From positions 1 through 46,946 of the forward strand of contig JAOPXG010000041.1 in NCBI GenBank assembly GCA_025965275.1: 46,946 nucleotides of DNA, in the 5' to 3' direction. The notes beneath the pieces are model-generated. The model was not told the DNA's origin and did no database searches. It worked only from the letters and a program-made list of their open reading frames with translations. Source of the stretch: Nocardioides sp. (GTDB lineage Bacteria > Actinomycetota > Actinomycetes > Propionibacteriales > Nocardioidaceae). Every line of letters starts with the position of its first letter. Positions within the stretch are counted from its first letter, which is position 1. The position numbers and the translations under genes were made by a program. Shown here in pieces: positions 12,617 to 22,102 of this stretch.

Positions 12617-14263
12617 TCAGTCGACCCGTTCGGCCTCGACTCGAGCGCCCATCGTGGCGACGAGCTGCTCGGCGCACCGTAGAGCCAGGGCACCGATGGT
12701 CGAGGTCGGGTTGCCCGCGCCGCCGGTGACCATGGAGCTGCCGTCGCACACCACGAGGCCGGGGGTGTCCCATACGCGGTTCCACGGGTCCGTGACGCCG
12801 TCCTCGGGGCGGCTGCTCATGCGCGCCGTCCCCATGAGGTGCCACCCGGGCTGGCAGAACGTCTCATCCATCGGCTGGAGGTCCAGGCCGACGGCGCCGG
12901 CTGCACGGGCGATCTCCTGGAGCCGATCGCTGCCGAACTCGAGGAGGCTTCGGGTGTTCGGATGCAGGTCGTAGTTGACCTTCGCCGAGGGCAGTCCGCT
13001 CGAGTCGAGGACCGAGTGGTCGAGAGTGACCCGGTTCGTGGCCACCGGCAGGTCGTCCGCCTGGATCGCGCAGAAGACGTGGCGGTCGAAGCGTTCCTCG
13101 AACTCCTGGTGGTGCCCCTCGCCCCAGGGGGCCGGGCGTTGTCCGGTCGTGCCACCGAGCGAGCTGAAGGCAGGCCCCCAGGCACCACCGAACGTGATCG
13201 TGATGCCGTTGACGAAGCCGCGGGAGGTGTCGGTGTCGTACCACTCCTGGCAGTAGGGACCGGCGCCGAACGGTCCCTTCCAGTGGCCGGTCGGCTGGTC
13301 GAACCACATGTCGGCCAAGCGATAGCCGTGCGTCATGAAGTGGCGACCAACCTGGTCGTGATTGTTGCCGAGGCCGTTCGGCTGGTGCGCCGATGTCGAG
13401 AGAAGCAGCGTGCGTGGGGTCCCGATGCCGTTGCACGCCACGACCACCAGGGGCGCGGTCAGGCGATGGCTGGATCCGGTAATCAGATCCTCGTAGACGA
13501 CGCCGTCGACTGCTCCGGACTTGTCGGTCGTGATGTCGGTGACCCGCGACAGAGCTCGGAGATCGAGGCCATGGGCCAGGGCCGGCTTGATATAGGCCTG
13601 GGTGGCCGTGCCGAGTGATCCTCGTGGGCAACCGACGTTGCACTGCCCGCACGAGTTGCAGGCCAGACGGTCGCCGCGATCCTCGGTCAGGATGGCGTTG
13701 TCTGCCGGCCACCAGTGCAGATCGAGCTTCTCCAGAGCGGCGGCGAGCAGGTTGTAGTACTCCCCGTGCTTCGGGATGGGCTGGCGCTCGGCGCCCGGCC
13801 GCGGAGGGTACGCCGGGTCTCCCGGGAGCCCGGAGATACCGACGTCCAGATCGTTCTGGTCGTAGTACGGCGCGAGGTCCTCGTAGCTGATCGGCCAGTC
13901 GATGGTGCTCTCGAGGCCGTGCTCGGTTCCCTTGAGGAAGTCCACCGGCTTCAGCCGGTGCCAGAAGCCGGAGTAGTGGTTGGTGCTCCCTCCCACGGCG
14001 TTGTACAGGTACGGGACGAACGTGCCGTTCGTGGCGACCGGGAAGTCGTACGGCATGTCGCGCTGATTGGGCGTGAACGCCCAGTCGCGCCGCATCGAGA
14101 ACTCCCAGTCGTCCCCGAAAGTCGGGTGGTCGACCGGACGGATCATCGGACCCTGCTCGAGGCAGACGACCCGAGCCCCGGCCCGGGCAAGGACATAGCT
14201 GATCGCGGCACCCGCCATGCCGGCGCCGACGACAATGACGTCGGGTGAGTCAGTGCGAGACAT
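12617..14263 (-). CDS. GMC family FAD oxidoreductase (copy 1, four-Cys motif)
   Basis: 549 aa from MSRTDSPDVIVVGAGMAGAAIS; GGSTNHYSGFWHRL, CNSCGQCNVGCPRG, C-terminal GWHLMGTARM...VCDGSSMVTGGAGNPTSTIGALALR. Confidence 0.92.
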   Translation of the reverse strand: MSRTDSPDVIVVGAGMAGAAISYVLARAGARVVCLEQGPMIRPVDHPTFGDDWEFSMRRDWAFTPNQRDMPYDFPVATNGTFVPYLYNAVGGSTNHYSGFWHRLKPVDFLKGTEHGLESTIDWPISYEDLAPYYDQNDLDVGISGLPGDPAYPPRPGAERQPIPKHGEYYNLLAAALEKLDLHWWPADNAILTEDRGDRLACNSCGQCNVGCPRGSLGTATQAYIKPALAHGLDLRALSRVTDITTDKSGAVDGVVYEDLITGSSHRLTAPLVVVACNGIGTPRTLLLSTSAHQPNGLGNNHDQVGRHFMTHGYRLADMWFDQPTGHWKGPFGAGPYCQEWYDTDTSRGFVNGITITFGGAWGPAFSSLGGTTGQRPAPWGEGHHQEFEERFDRHVFCAIQADDLPVATNRVTLDHSVLDSSGLPSAKVNYDLHPNTRSLLEFGSDRLQEIARAAGAVGLDLQPMDETFCQPGWHLMGTARMSSRPEDGVTDPWNRVWDTPGLVVCDGSSMVTGGAGNPTSTIGALALRCAEQLVATMGARVEAERVD

Positions 14264-14729
14264 GACAAACGTCTGAGGTCGGGATGTAGGACCCACGCGA
14301 CTTCGTCGGCACGGCCATCACGTCCGTGATCTTGTAGCCGAGTGGTTGCGGTGCACCGTGGTAGGCGTAACCGCGATCGGCCATCGCGGCCAGGACCCGG
14401 TGGGACGAGTAGTACCCGTGGAAGACCAGCTCCCGGAGATAGGCGAACGAGGACGGATCGCCCTCCTCCATCGCCTGGAGCGCGAGGGTCGCCTCGGGGT
14501 CCGAGTCGGCCGGCCAGCGGACCATCAGCCTCTCGAGGAACACCTGGTCCTGGGCACTCGACCGGTCCTGGATGAACGTGTTCACCTGCGCCTGGCGACC
14601 CGACGGGTAGTCGTCGGAGCCCGGAACGAGCGCTCCGGCGACCGCAGCCAGGTAGGCCAGGAGCTCGGGCGTGAAACGGATCCCGTAGTGGCCGGCTCGC
14701 GACGGATGCGGGAAGTTCTCGCCCGTCAC
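14250..14729 (-). CDS. Gluconate 2-dehydrogenase subunit 3-like protein (copy 1)
   Basis: 159 aa; small helical protein with YY...GY...P.PLGY C-terminal pattern; overlaps the GMC start. Confidence 0.65.
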   Translation of the reverse strand: MTGENFPHPSRAGHYGIRFTPELLAYLAAVAGALVPGSDDYPSGRQAQVNTFIQDRSSAQDQVFLERLMVRWPADSDPEATLALQAMEEGDPSSFAYLRELVFHGYYSSHRVLAAMADRGYAYHGAPQPLGYKITDVMAVPTKSRGSYIPTSDVCHVSH

Positions 14730-15145
14730 GATGAGGCCTCAGCGGGCGCGTCGCGGTAGACCTGCCCTCGTTCCAGGACGTTCTCAAGCAGGTCGAAGTA
14801 GGTGTCCGTGTCGTCCTTGGGAGGAGTCGCCACCTGACCGGGGTAGCCGATCAGCCTCTTGATCTCGGGGTTCATGTAGTAGGCGCCCGCGAGCAACGTG
14901 CCGAGCGCCTCGAACGCCGGGATGTGGTCGGTGTTGAGCAGGTCGATGGCCTCGGCCGGCGGCAGGTCACCTGCGACAGTAAGGGCCTGCAGCAGACCCG
15001 CGGTCAGGTCGGGGCGATGGGTCAGGGCTACGTCGAGCCACGTGGTCGGGACGTCGGCCTGGCTCGCCGAGGGCATCCCCTCGGCCTCCGGAATCAGCAC
15101 GTCGGCGATCGCGGCGAACCGCTGGCGTTCTGCGTCTGACAGCAT
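14726..15145 (-). CDS. Gluconate 2-dehydrogenase subunit 3-like protein (copy 2)
   Basis: 139 aa; LSDAERQRFAAIADVLIPEAEGMPSAS...AYYMNPEIKRLIGYPGQ. Confidence 0.68.
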   Translation of the reverse strand: MLSDAERQRFAAIADVLIPEAEGMPSASQADVPTTWLDVALTHRPDLTAGLLQALTVAGDLPPAEAIDLLNTDHIPAFEALGTLLAGAYYMNPEIKRLIGYPGQVATPPKDDTDTYFDLLENVLERGQVYRDAPAEASS

Positions 15146-15155
15146 TCGGGGCTCC

Positions 15156-16805
15156 TTAGCGAGCGGAAGACGACGAGACGAGCTGGTCCCGACGGGTGGC
15201 GATCAGGTGTTCGACCGAGCGCAGGGCGAGCGCCATGATCGTGGCGGTCGGGTTGACGCCCGACGACGTCACGAAGGCACTGCCGTCGATGACGAAGAGG
15301 TTCGGGACGTCGTGTGCACGGCCCCACTGGTCGATGACCGAGGTGGCTGGGTCGTTGCCCATCCGCGCGGTGCCGAGCAGGTGCCAGCCACAGTCGCGCA
15401 TCAGGCGGGTCTCCGAGGTCGAAACAGCGCCGGCCGCCTCATGTGCCTCGCGGGCCCGGTCGACGTGGAAGTCGATGAGCTTGCTGGTGTTCTCCGAGCT
15501 CTTGTAGATGAGCTTGGGGGCGGCGATCCCGTCTCCGTCGACCAGTGTCGGGTCGAGGACGACTCGGTTGCTCTCGTCGGGGAGGTCCTCGGCGATGATC
15601 CCCCACTCGAAGGAGCGCCCGAGGGTGGCCTTCACGTTGCGGTGGAAGTTGACGCCCCAGGACTCGTCGATCGGGCCGCCGCCGTACCCGACGCGCATGC
15701 CCAGCGGACCGCCCGAAGGCATGACGTTCCACTTGGCGCCGCGCACGAACCCGCGCGAGGTGTCGGTCTCGTAGAACTGCATCGACTCGATCGACTGCCC
15801 GGCTGGACCGAGCCAGCTGTCCAGCGGCTCGTCGTAGGTCCCGACGACGGCCCCGTAGGGGTGCATCATCAGGTTCTTGCCGACCAGCCCCGAGCTGTTG
15901 GCCAGCCCGTCCGGGAACAAGTTCGAGGTCGAGAGCTGGAGGAGCCGCGGCGTGCCGATCCCGTTGCCGGCGACGATGACGACGGCTGCTTTCTGGCGAC
16001 GCTCGGTGCCGTTGCGGTCGATGTAGAGGGCGCCGCTGGCCAGACCTCTGTCGTCGACGGTGATCTCGCGGACCCGCGCACCCGTCACCAGGCGGGCGCC
16101 GGCCTCGAGCGCAGCGTGCCAGTGCGTGATGTCGGTGCTGGCCTTGGCGCCAGCGGGGCAACCTGTGAGGCAGGTCCCGTAGCGCAAACAGCTTGGCCGG
16201 TGGCGGTACTCCCTTGAGGGGATCGAGTTGGCACCGGGCCACCAGTGCCAGCCCAGCTTGTCCATGCCCTCGGCGGCCTTGCGGCCGATCTTGCCGATCG
16301 GCAGTGGCGGCAGCGGGTATCCCTCGCCCTCGGGGTACGCCGGGTTGTCACCGAGGCCGGAGACACCCATCTCGCGGTCCATCCGCTCGTAGAAGGGCTG
16401 CAGCTCGGCGTAGTCGAAGGGCCAGTCGTCGGCGATCCCGTCCATGGTGCGGACCCGGAAGTCAGAGGGCAGGAAGCGCGTCCAGTGCGCCGCGTAGAGG
16501 ATCGTGCTGCCCCCGACGCCGGAGTACATGAGCGGGTTGACATCCGATTCGCTCGTGTCGACCGGATAATCGGCGGCACCCGCCCGCACGTTCGGGTTGG
16601 GGTGCCATTGCTTCTGCTTGACCAGCTCCCACTCGGGCTTGTCCCCGGCGAAGGCACTCGGCGGGGTCCAGTCGCCCTGCTCGAGGCAGACGACCGAGAA
16701 GCCGCTCTCGGCGAGAGCCTTCACGGCAACGGAGCCGGAGGCCCCGGCCCCCACGACGAGTACGTCGGCGACATCGGGCAGGTCCAGGCTCTGGTTGATC
16801 GTCAC
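15156..16805 (-). CDS. GMC family FAD oxidoreductase (copy 2)
   Basis: 550 aa from GTG (VTINQSLDLPDVADVLVVGAGASGSVAVKAL); GGSTILYAAHWTRF, CLRYGTCLTGCPAG, C-terminal GWHLLGTARMG. Confidence 0.92.
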   Translation of the reverse strand: MTINQSLDLPDVADVLVVGAGASGSVAVKALAESGFSVVCLEQGDWTPPSAFAGDKPEWELVKQKQWHPNPNVRAGAADYPVDTSESDVNPLMYSGVGGSTILYAAHWTRFLPSDFRVRTMDGIADDWPFDYAELQPFYERMDREMGVSGLGDNPAYPEGEGYPLPPLPIGKIGRKAAEGMDKLGWHWWPGANSIPSREYRHRPSCLRYGTCLTGCPAGAKASTDITHWHAALEAGARLVTGARVREITVDDRGLASGALYIDRNGTERRQKAAVVIVAGNGIGTPRLLQLSTSNLFPDGLANSSGLVGKNLMMHPYGAVVGTYDEPLDSWLGPAGQSIESMQFYETDTSRGFVRGAKWNVMPSGGPLGMRVGYGGGPIDESWGVNFHRNVKATLGRSFEWGIIAEDLPDESNRVVLDPTLVDGDGIAAPKLIYKSSENTSKLIDFHVDRAREAHEAAGAVSTSETRLMRDCGWHLLGTARMGNDPATSVIDQWGRAHDVPNLFVIDGSAFVTSSGVNPTATIMALALRSVEHLIATRRDQLVSSSSAR

Positions 16806-16931
16806 TGGCACTTCGCTTTCAGGCTCGAGGCGCAAGGCGCCACCCCAACAATTGAGTCGACCAGTCGGCCGGCGCACTGCGTCACCATGCCTGCATGTGA
16901 CGTCCACCACGCACGCCCGACGTTACGCTGA

Positions 16932-16972
16932 TGTTTCGCCTGACGCAACCACCCCCACGAAAAAGAAACAAG
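16932..16972. promoter_or_regulatory. Candidate operator: TGTTTCG-N25-AGAAACAAG upstream of GMC unit
   Basis: TGTTTCG at 16932-16938 and AGAAACAAG at 16964-16972, matching the pair at 30335-30374 upstream of the cyclase gene. Confidence 0.45.
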
Positions 16973-17052
16973 GATCTTCTCGCGCCACGTCACGTGGACG
17001 TCACCGACCGCCCGGACGCCGCCTCCGTGCGCCGGTGTGGTGCCTCAGTCGC

Positions 17053-17874
17053 TCAGCGTCCGAGCTGGACGGGGGCGGCAGGCGTGCCGGGGCCGCGAAA
17101 GCCGAGCCGTGCGCTGGCGCGTGCGGCGACATCAGCCATCAGCTCGCCGAGGGCGTCTTCGTCGTCATCACGGCGCGCCTCGGGCATCATCAGACCCAGT
17201 GCGGCGATCGCCCGACCGGTCGCGTCGTAGACAACCGAGCTGATCGCGAAGACGCCTTCCCGCCACCACGAGTGGTTGACCGCGTACCCCTGGTCACGCA
17301 CGACTCGGGCCATCTCCCGCAGTTGGTCGGGATCGGTGATCGTGTGCTCGGTCGCGGCATCGAGGTCTTGTTCGAGGTAGAGATCCATGAACGGCGCGTC
17401 CGCAGCCATGAAGGCCAGGCCGGTCGCGCATGCGTGGACAGGCCAGACCTCGCCGACGGTCGTCGGCGAGACGACCGAGGTGCGCTTGGACGGGATGGAG
17501 TCGATGCAGACACACTCACGTCCGGCGAGCACGGTCAGGAACGCGGTCTCCCCCGTGCGCTCGTGGAGCTCCTCTTCTGCCCAGCGAAGCTCACGGCGGA
17601 TGTCGATGCGACCGAACGCCCAGGCCGCGAGCATCAGGCAGCGAGGACCGAGGGTGTAGCGGCTGTCCTCGAGCTGGACGACGTACCCCTCGCCCTGCAG
17701 CGTCCGAGCAAGGCGGAATGCGGTCGCCTTGCTGACATTGAGCTGCGCGGCTAGGGCAGTGGCTCCGACGGGCCCCTCGAGGAGCGCCTCCATGAGGTGC
17801 AACGCCCGCTTCACGGAGGCGACGCCACTGTCCGTCCCCGGACCCCGATGGTCGGGTTGCGGATCGATTGCCAT
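17053..17874 (-). CDS. IclR family transcriptional regulator
   Basis: 273 aa; N-terminal wHTH VKRALHLMEALLEGPVGATALAAQLNVSKATAFRLARTLQGEGYV plus IclR effector domain. Confidence 0.93.
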   Translation of the reverse strand: MAIDPQPDHRGPGTDSGVASVKRALHLMEALLEGPVGATALAAQLNVSKATAFRLARTLQGEGYVVQLEDSRYTLGPRCLMLAAWAFGRIDIRRELRWAEEELHERTGETAFLTVLAGRECVCIDSIPSKRTSVVSPTTVGEVWPVHACATGLAFMAADAPFMDLYLEQDLDAATEHTITDPDQLREMARVVRDQGYAVNHSWWREGVFAISSVVYDATGRAIAALGLMMPEARRDDDEDALGELMADVAARASARLGFRGPGTPAAPVQLGR

Positions 17875-17886
17875 GGCGTTCCTACT

Positions 17887-19020
17887 CTAAACGGAGTATC
17901 GGGCGACCGTCTCTTCGGCCAGGACGATCCCGATTCCTGGGACATCGGGGATCACCACGTGACCATTGTCGAACCTCATTCTGCTCTCGGGTTGAAGAAG
18001 GAGTTCGAAGTTGTAGATGTCTTTCTCGACGATGAAGTGCTCGACGGTCAGGCAGTTGGTGCTTGCGGCCGCTAGATGAGCATGGAGATTCGCGTGCCAG
18101 TGCGGTGCGACCGGGAGGCCAAAGGTAGCGGCCGCGGCCGCCACCCGCAGGTACTCGGTGACGCCTCCCAGGACTCCCGCATCCGGCTGCAGGATGTCTG
18201 CGGCCCCCAATTCGATCAGGTCTCGGAACTCCCAGCGCCCGGCAGCGATCTCTCCCGTCGCAATCGGCGTGTCGGATCTCGCTCGGAGACGCGCATGACC
18301 TCGAAGGTCATCAGGCGAGAGCGGCTCCTCGAACCACCAGAGCCCGTGATCTCCGGCCGCCTTCTCGAAGGCACGCAGTGCTTCACGCGCCACGGTGTCC
18401 GAGCCATAGGCGTTGTTCGCGTCGAGCGCCAGACGACCGACGCCATCCATCGTCGCGATGGCAGCCGCGACCCGCTGCGCGTCCTCGCGGATGGACAGCC
18501 CACCGACCTTGATCTTGTGGTCGGTGAACCCGTGGGCGACGTTCATGCTGATCTCAGCGGCCACCGCTTCTGGCCACGGCCCGTCCTCGGCCACGTAGTA
18601 CCCGCCCGAGGCGTACGCCGGGACCGGTTCGAGCCCGCCGCCGAGGACCACGGCGAGCGGCGCCCCGGCCTTCTTGGCGGCTAGGTCCCAGAGAGCGATG
18701 TCGACCGCAGAGATGGCGCGGAGCAGGGCGCCTCTCCGACCGTGCAGGAGCGTCTCCTGGTACATCGCGTCCCAGGCACCGACGATGTCGTCGGCGCTGC
18801 GTCCGACCAGAAGCGGGGCGATCATCGTGTTGATGGCCTGGGCGACCACTGCTCCGCCGCTGGTCCCGGCGTAGACGTAGCCGATGCCCTCGACATCGAG
18901 GTCAGCGCGCCTCACCCGGACGAGCACGTAGTCGCGCTTGTCGAGGACTCTCGTCGAGATGCGCGTCGGTCGCGCCACGGGCACGCGAACAGCTGTGGCG
19001 TCGATACAGGCGATGGTCAT
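17887..19020 (-). CDS. Mandelate racemase/muconate lactonizing enzyme (enolase superfamily)
   Basis: 377 aa; KIK (HKIKVGG), metal ligands in LALDANNAY, WWFEEPL, ATGEIAAG, and His-containing APHWHANLHAH. Confidence 0.93.
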   Translation of the reverse strand: MTIACIDATAVRVPVARPTRISTRVLDKRDYVLVRVRRADLDVEGIGYVYAGTSGGAVVAQAINTMIAPLLVGRSADDIVGAWDAMYQETLLHGRRGALLRAISAVDIALWDLAAKKAGAPLAVVLGGGLEPVPAYASGGYYVAEDGPWPEAVAAEISMNVAHGFTDHKIKVGGLSIREDAQRVAAAIATMDGVGRLALDANNAYGSDTVAREALRAFEKAAGDHGLWWFEEPLSPDDLRGHARLRARSDTPIATGEIAAGRWEFRDLIELGAADILQPDAGVLGGVTEYLRVAAAAATFGLPVAPHWHANLHAHLAAASTNCLTVEHFIVEKDIYNFELLLQPESRMRFDNGHVVIPDVPGIGIVLAEETVARYSV

Positions 19021-20360
19021 CGCGTGGACTTCCTACTGGATGGGGCGGTGCTCGGCCAGGGCCGGATGTTGCCGGCAGGGTCGAAGAGGTCGGCCTCGCG
19101 CTCCGCATCCACGGGCTCCAGCCCAGGGGTCTCGACCAGGTTCGCGGTCACCATCAGCTCGTCGAGCGCGAGGGTGCTGCGGATCCGAGCCACGCGCGCA
19201 GTGCGCAGGTCAGGTAGTCCAGCGGTCAGCAGGGCAGCGTGGACGGCGTCTCGGTCGGTCGCCAGGACGATCGGAATCTGCGCCCGCTGAACCCCTTGGA
19301 GACCAGCAGTCAGAGCGTTGGCGTACGTCGCTCGCAGGTCGACCTGGTCGAGCGCCGCGACGGGTGCGAAGTCGGCGAGACCGAGGCCGACCGCGTTGCC
19401 CTCCGACCCCTCGCTGACATGGAGCACGACCACGTTGGTGATCGTGACGCCAGGGGGCTCCGGGCTGCCGCGCACCATCCGTCGTCCGAGGACGTTGGTG
19501 TCCATGCCGGTCCCGGAGATCTCCTTGCCCATCGTGTCCACGATCAGGACGTCGATCTGGTCGAAGGGCAGCCGGCCCTCGTGTGCACGGGCCGTATCGA
19601 GCAGGGTCGCCTCGCGCGGGCCGCCGATGTCGTCGGCCGCCAGGAAGTCGATGGCGTCGATTCCCTTGCTGCGGTTCTCGATGACGGCCAGACCACCGAG
19701 GACCGGCAACGACGACGTGATCAGCGAGCAGGCCGCGACAATCCGCGCCTCGAGGTGGAGCGGCCCCAACTGGTGGAGGATCTCGGCGCCGCGCTGCTTG
19801 CCGAGACCGATGGCGACCATCTTGGCCACGCCGCTCTCGACCTTGCCGGAGAACGAGGTATGGCTCTTCAGCCGGTTGACCACCAGGACGTGGTCTGCGT
19901 CGAACACGGCCTCGGCGCAGTGCACCTCCAAGCCGTCCACCTCGCCCACGATCCGGGTCTCCATACCGGCCCGGATCGGGACGCCGGTCGAGGCCTCGGT
20001 GATACCGAGATCGGCCAGCACAGCAAGCTGTCCGGCCGGCGATGCTCCGCCGTGGGAGCCCATGGCGGGCACGATGAAGGGTCGGGCACCGGCCGACGTC
20101 AGGACCTCGAGCACCGCGTCGACCAGTTCGGCGATGCGAGCGATACCGCGACTGCCGACCCCCACAGCCACCGAGTCTCCGCGCTGGATCTTCTCCACTG
20201 CCGGAGCAAGCGCCCGCGCTACCGACTCGTGCACGTCGATGGGCACGGCAGGCGGCCCGGCGACACGGCGGACGAGGTGCAGCCGCGGGCTCGGGATCTC
20301 GCGCGAGACGAGCGAGTCGAGAGAGATCGAGGGCACGACGTACGGGCTGGGCTCAGGCAT
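19017..20360 (-). CDS. LarA-like (DUF2088, nickel-pincer racemase superfamily) protein
   Basis: 447 aa; PAMGSHGGASPAGQ and VNRLKSHTSFSGKVESGVAKMVAIGLGKQRGA are typical of DUF2088/LarA homologs. Confidence 0.85.
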   Translation of the reverse strand: MPEPSPYVVPSISLDSLVSREIPSPRLHLVRRVAGPPAVPIDVHESVARALAPAVEKIQRGDSVAVGVGSRGIARIAELVDAVLEVLTSAGARPFIVPAMGSHGGASPAGQLAVLADLGITEASTGVPIRAGMETRIVGEVDGLEVHCAEAVFDADHVLVVNRLKSHTSFSGKVESGVAKMVAIGLGKQRGAEILHQLGPLHLEARIVAACSLITSSLPVLGGLAVIENRSKGIDAIDFLAADDIGGPREATLLDTARAHEGRLPFDQIDVLIVDTMGKEISGTGMDTNVLGRRMVRGSPEPPGVTITNVVVLHVSEGSEGNAVGLGLADFAPVAALDQVDLRATYANALTAGLQGVQRAQIPIVLATDRDAVHAALLTAGLPDLRTARVARIRSTLALDELMVTANLVETPGLEPVDAEREADLFDPAGNIRPWPSTAPSSRKSTR

Positions 20361-22098
20361 CGGCGGTCAGCCCGGGCGCAGGCGACAAGAAGTCCAGATC
20401 GGCACCGAGATGGGCCTGCAGGACGGTGGTGGCGTAGAGCCGGTGCCAGCCGCGGCGTGGTGCCGGCGACGGCTGGAAGTCCTGACGGCGGCGGTCGAGC
20501 TCGGCCTCGTCGACGAGCAGGTCGATGGATCGGCTCGGGACGTCGAGACGGATGAGGTCGCCGTTCCTCACCAGTCCCAACGGCCCACCCACAGCGCTCT
20601 CCGGCGAGCAGTGCAGCACGACCGTGCCGTACGACGTCCCGCTCATCCGCGCGTCGGAGACCCGGACCATGTCGGTGACACCGGCCTCGGCGAGCCGCCT
20701 CGGGATGGGCAGGGACCCGGCCTCCGGCATCCCGGCCGCCACCGGCCCGGCATTGCGCAGGACCAGGACGGAGTCGGCGGTGATCTCGAGGCTCGGGTCG
20801 TCCAGGCGGAGCGCTGCGTCCTCGGGAGACTCGAACACCACAGCAGGGCCGGTGTGCGCCAGCAGGGCCTCGGTCGCGGCTGACACCTTGATGACCGCCC
20901 CGTCGGGTGCCAGCGAGCCGGTGAGCACTGCCAAGGCTCCGCTGGGCCGCAGCGGAGCCGAGGTGGGGCGGATCGTGGTCTGCCACCGAGCCGGCCTGCC
21001 CTGGTCCGCGAGCAGGGACCGGAGCGACGTCCCCGACACGCCGACATGGTCGAGCCGGAGCATCCCTTCGAGCTCCTTGAGGAGCACCGGGACGCCGCCG
21101 GCCCGGTGGAAGTCCTCCATGTAGCCCGTGCCGGACGGCTTGAGGTCCAGCAGCAGCGGTGTCTCGCGGGACGCGACGTCGAAGTCCGGCAGCGCGAGGT
21201 CGACCCCGGCTCTGCGCGCGATGGCCAACAGGTGGACGACGGCGTTCGTCGACCCGCCGATGGCCGACAGCACCCGCAGGGCGTTGTGGAAGGCGTCAAC
21301 GGTCAGGATCTGGGAGGGTAGGAGCGGGTCACGAGCCAGCTCCACGGCTCGTCGCCCCGTCTGCAGCGCGTGCCTCAGTCGGTCGCCGGTCGGTGACGGG
21401 GGGGTCGCGCCGCCGGGGAGCATCATGCCGAGGGTCTCGGCCATGGTGGCCATGGTGGAGGCGGTGCCCATGACCATGCAGGTCCCGGACGTGGTGGCGA
21501 GCGCCCCCTCCGCGTTCTGGATCTGCGCGGTGTCGAGGTCACCCGCGCGATGCTTCGCCCAGAGTCGGCGGCAGTCGGTGCAGGCCCCGACGCGTTCACC
21601 CTCGAAGGTGTTGGTGAGCATCGGCCCGGTGACCTCCACGATGACCGGGACCTCGCTCGAGGCGGCGGCCATCAGCTGAGCGGGGACTGTCTTGTCGCAG
21701 CCGCCGATCAGTACGGCGGCGTCCATGGGCTGCGCGCGGATGAGCTCCTCGGTCTCCATCGCGAGCAGGTTGCGCAACAACATGGAGGTGGGTGAGAGGA
21801 GCAGCTCGCCGAGGCTCATCGTCGGGAACACCATGGGGAGCCCGCCGGCTTCGAGCACTCCCCGTTTGACGTGTTCGACGATCGCGGGCACGTCGCGGTG
21901 GCAGGGGTTGTAGTCGGATCTCAGATCAGCGATGCCGATGATCGGTTTGTCGAGCTCCTCGCGGTCGAAGCCAGCACCCGAGAGGAAGACCCCGCGCAGG
22001 AAGCGGCTGAACCCCGCGTCGCCGTACGACGTGAGTCCGCGGGCGGCACCGGTCGGTGGGGGCATGGGTCGGTCTCCTGACGTCGAAGGCGGGGTCAC
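20353..22098 (-). CDS. IlvD/Edd family [Fe-S] dehydratase
   Basis: 581 aa; Cys motifs NPCHRDV, GGCDKT, TSGTCMVMGTAST. Confidence 0.94.
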   Translation of the reverse strand: MTPPSTSGDRPMPPPTGAARGLTSYGDAGFSRFLRGVFLSGAGFDREELDKPIIGIADLRSDYNPCHRDVPAIVEHVKRGVLEAGGLPMVFPTMSLGELLLSPTSMLLRNLLAMETEELIRAQPMDAAVLIGGCDKTVPAQLMAAASSEVPVIVEVTGPMLTNTFEGERVGACTDCRRLWAKHRAGDLDTAQIQNAEGALATTSGTCMVMGTASTMATMAETLGMMLPGGATPPSPTGDRLRHALQTGRRAVELARDPLLPSQILTVDAFHNALRVLSAIGGSTNAVVHLLAIARRAGVDLALPDFDVASRETPLLLDLKPSGTGYMEDFHRAGGVPVLLKELEGMLRLDHVGVSGTSLRSLLADQGRPARWQTTIRPTSAPLRPSGALAVLTGSLAPDGAVIKVSAATEALLAHTGPAVVFESPEDAALRLDDPSLEITADSVLVLRNAGPVAAGMPEAGSLPIPRRLAEAGVTDMVRVSDARMSGTSYGTVVLHCSPESAVGGPLGLVRNGDLIRLDVPSRSIDLLVDEAELDRRRQDFQPSPAPRRGWHRLYATTVLQAHLGADLDFLSPAPGLTADA

Positions 22099-22102
22099 CG
22101 GG

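Noticed and set aside
14898-16931. Plus-strand ORFs of 439 and 228 aa over the GMC copy 2 gene
   Set aside because: Shadow ORFs caused by codon bias; composition not protein-like.
17883-17898. TACTC-taaacg-GAGTA inverted repeat at the enolase-superfamily/IclR junction
   Set aside because: Only 5 bp and overlaps the stop codon; too short to support.
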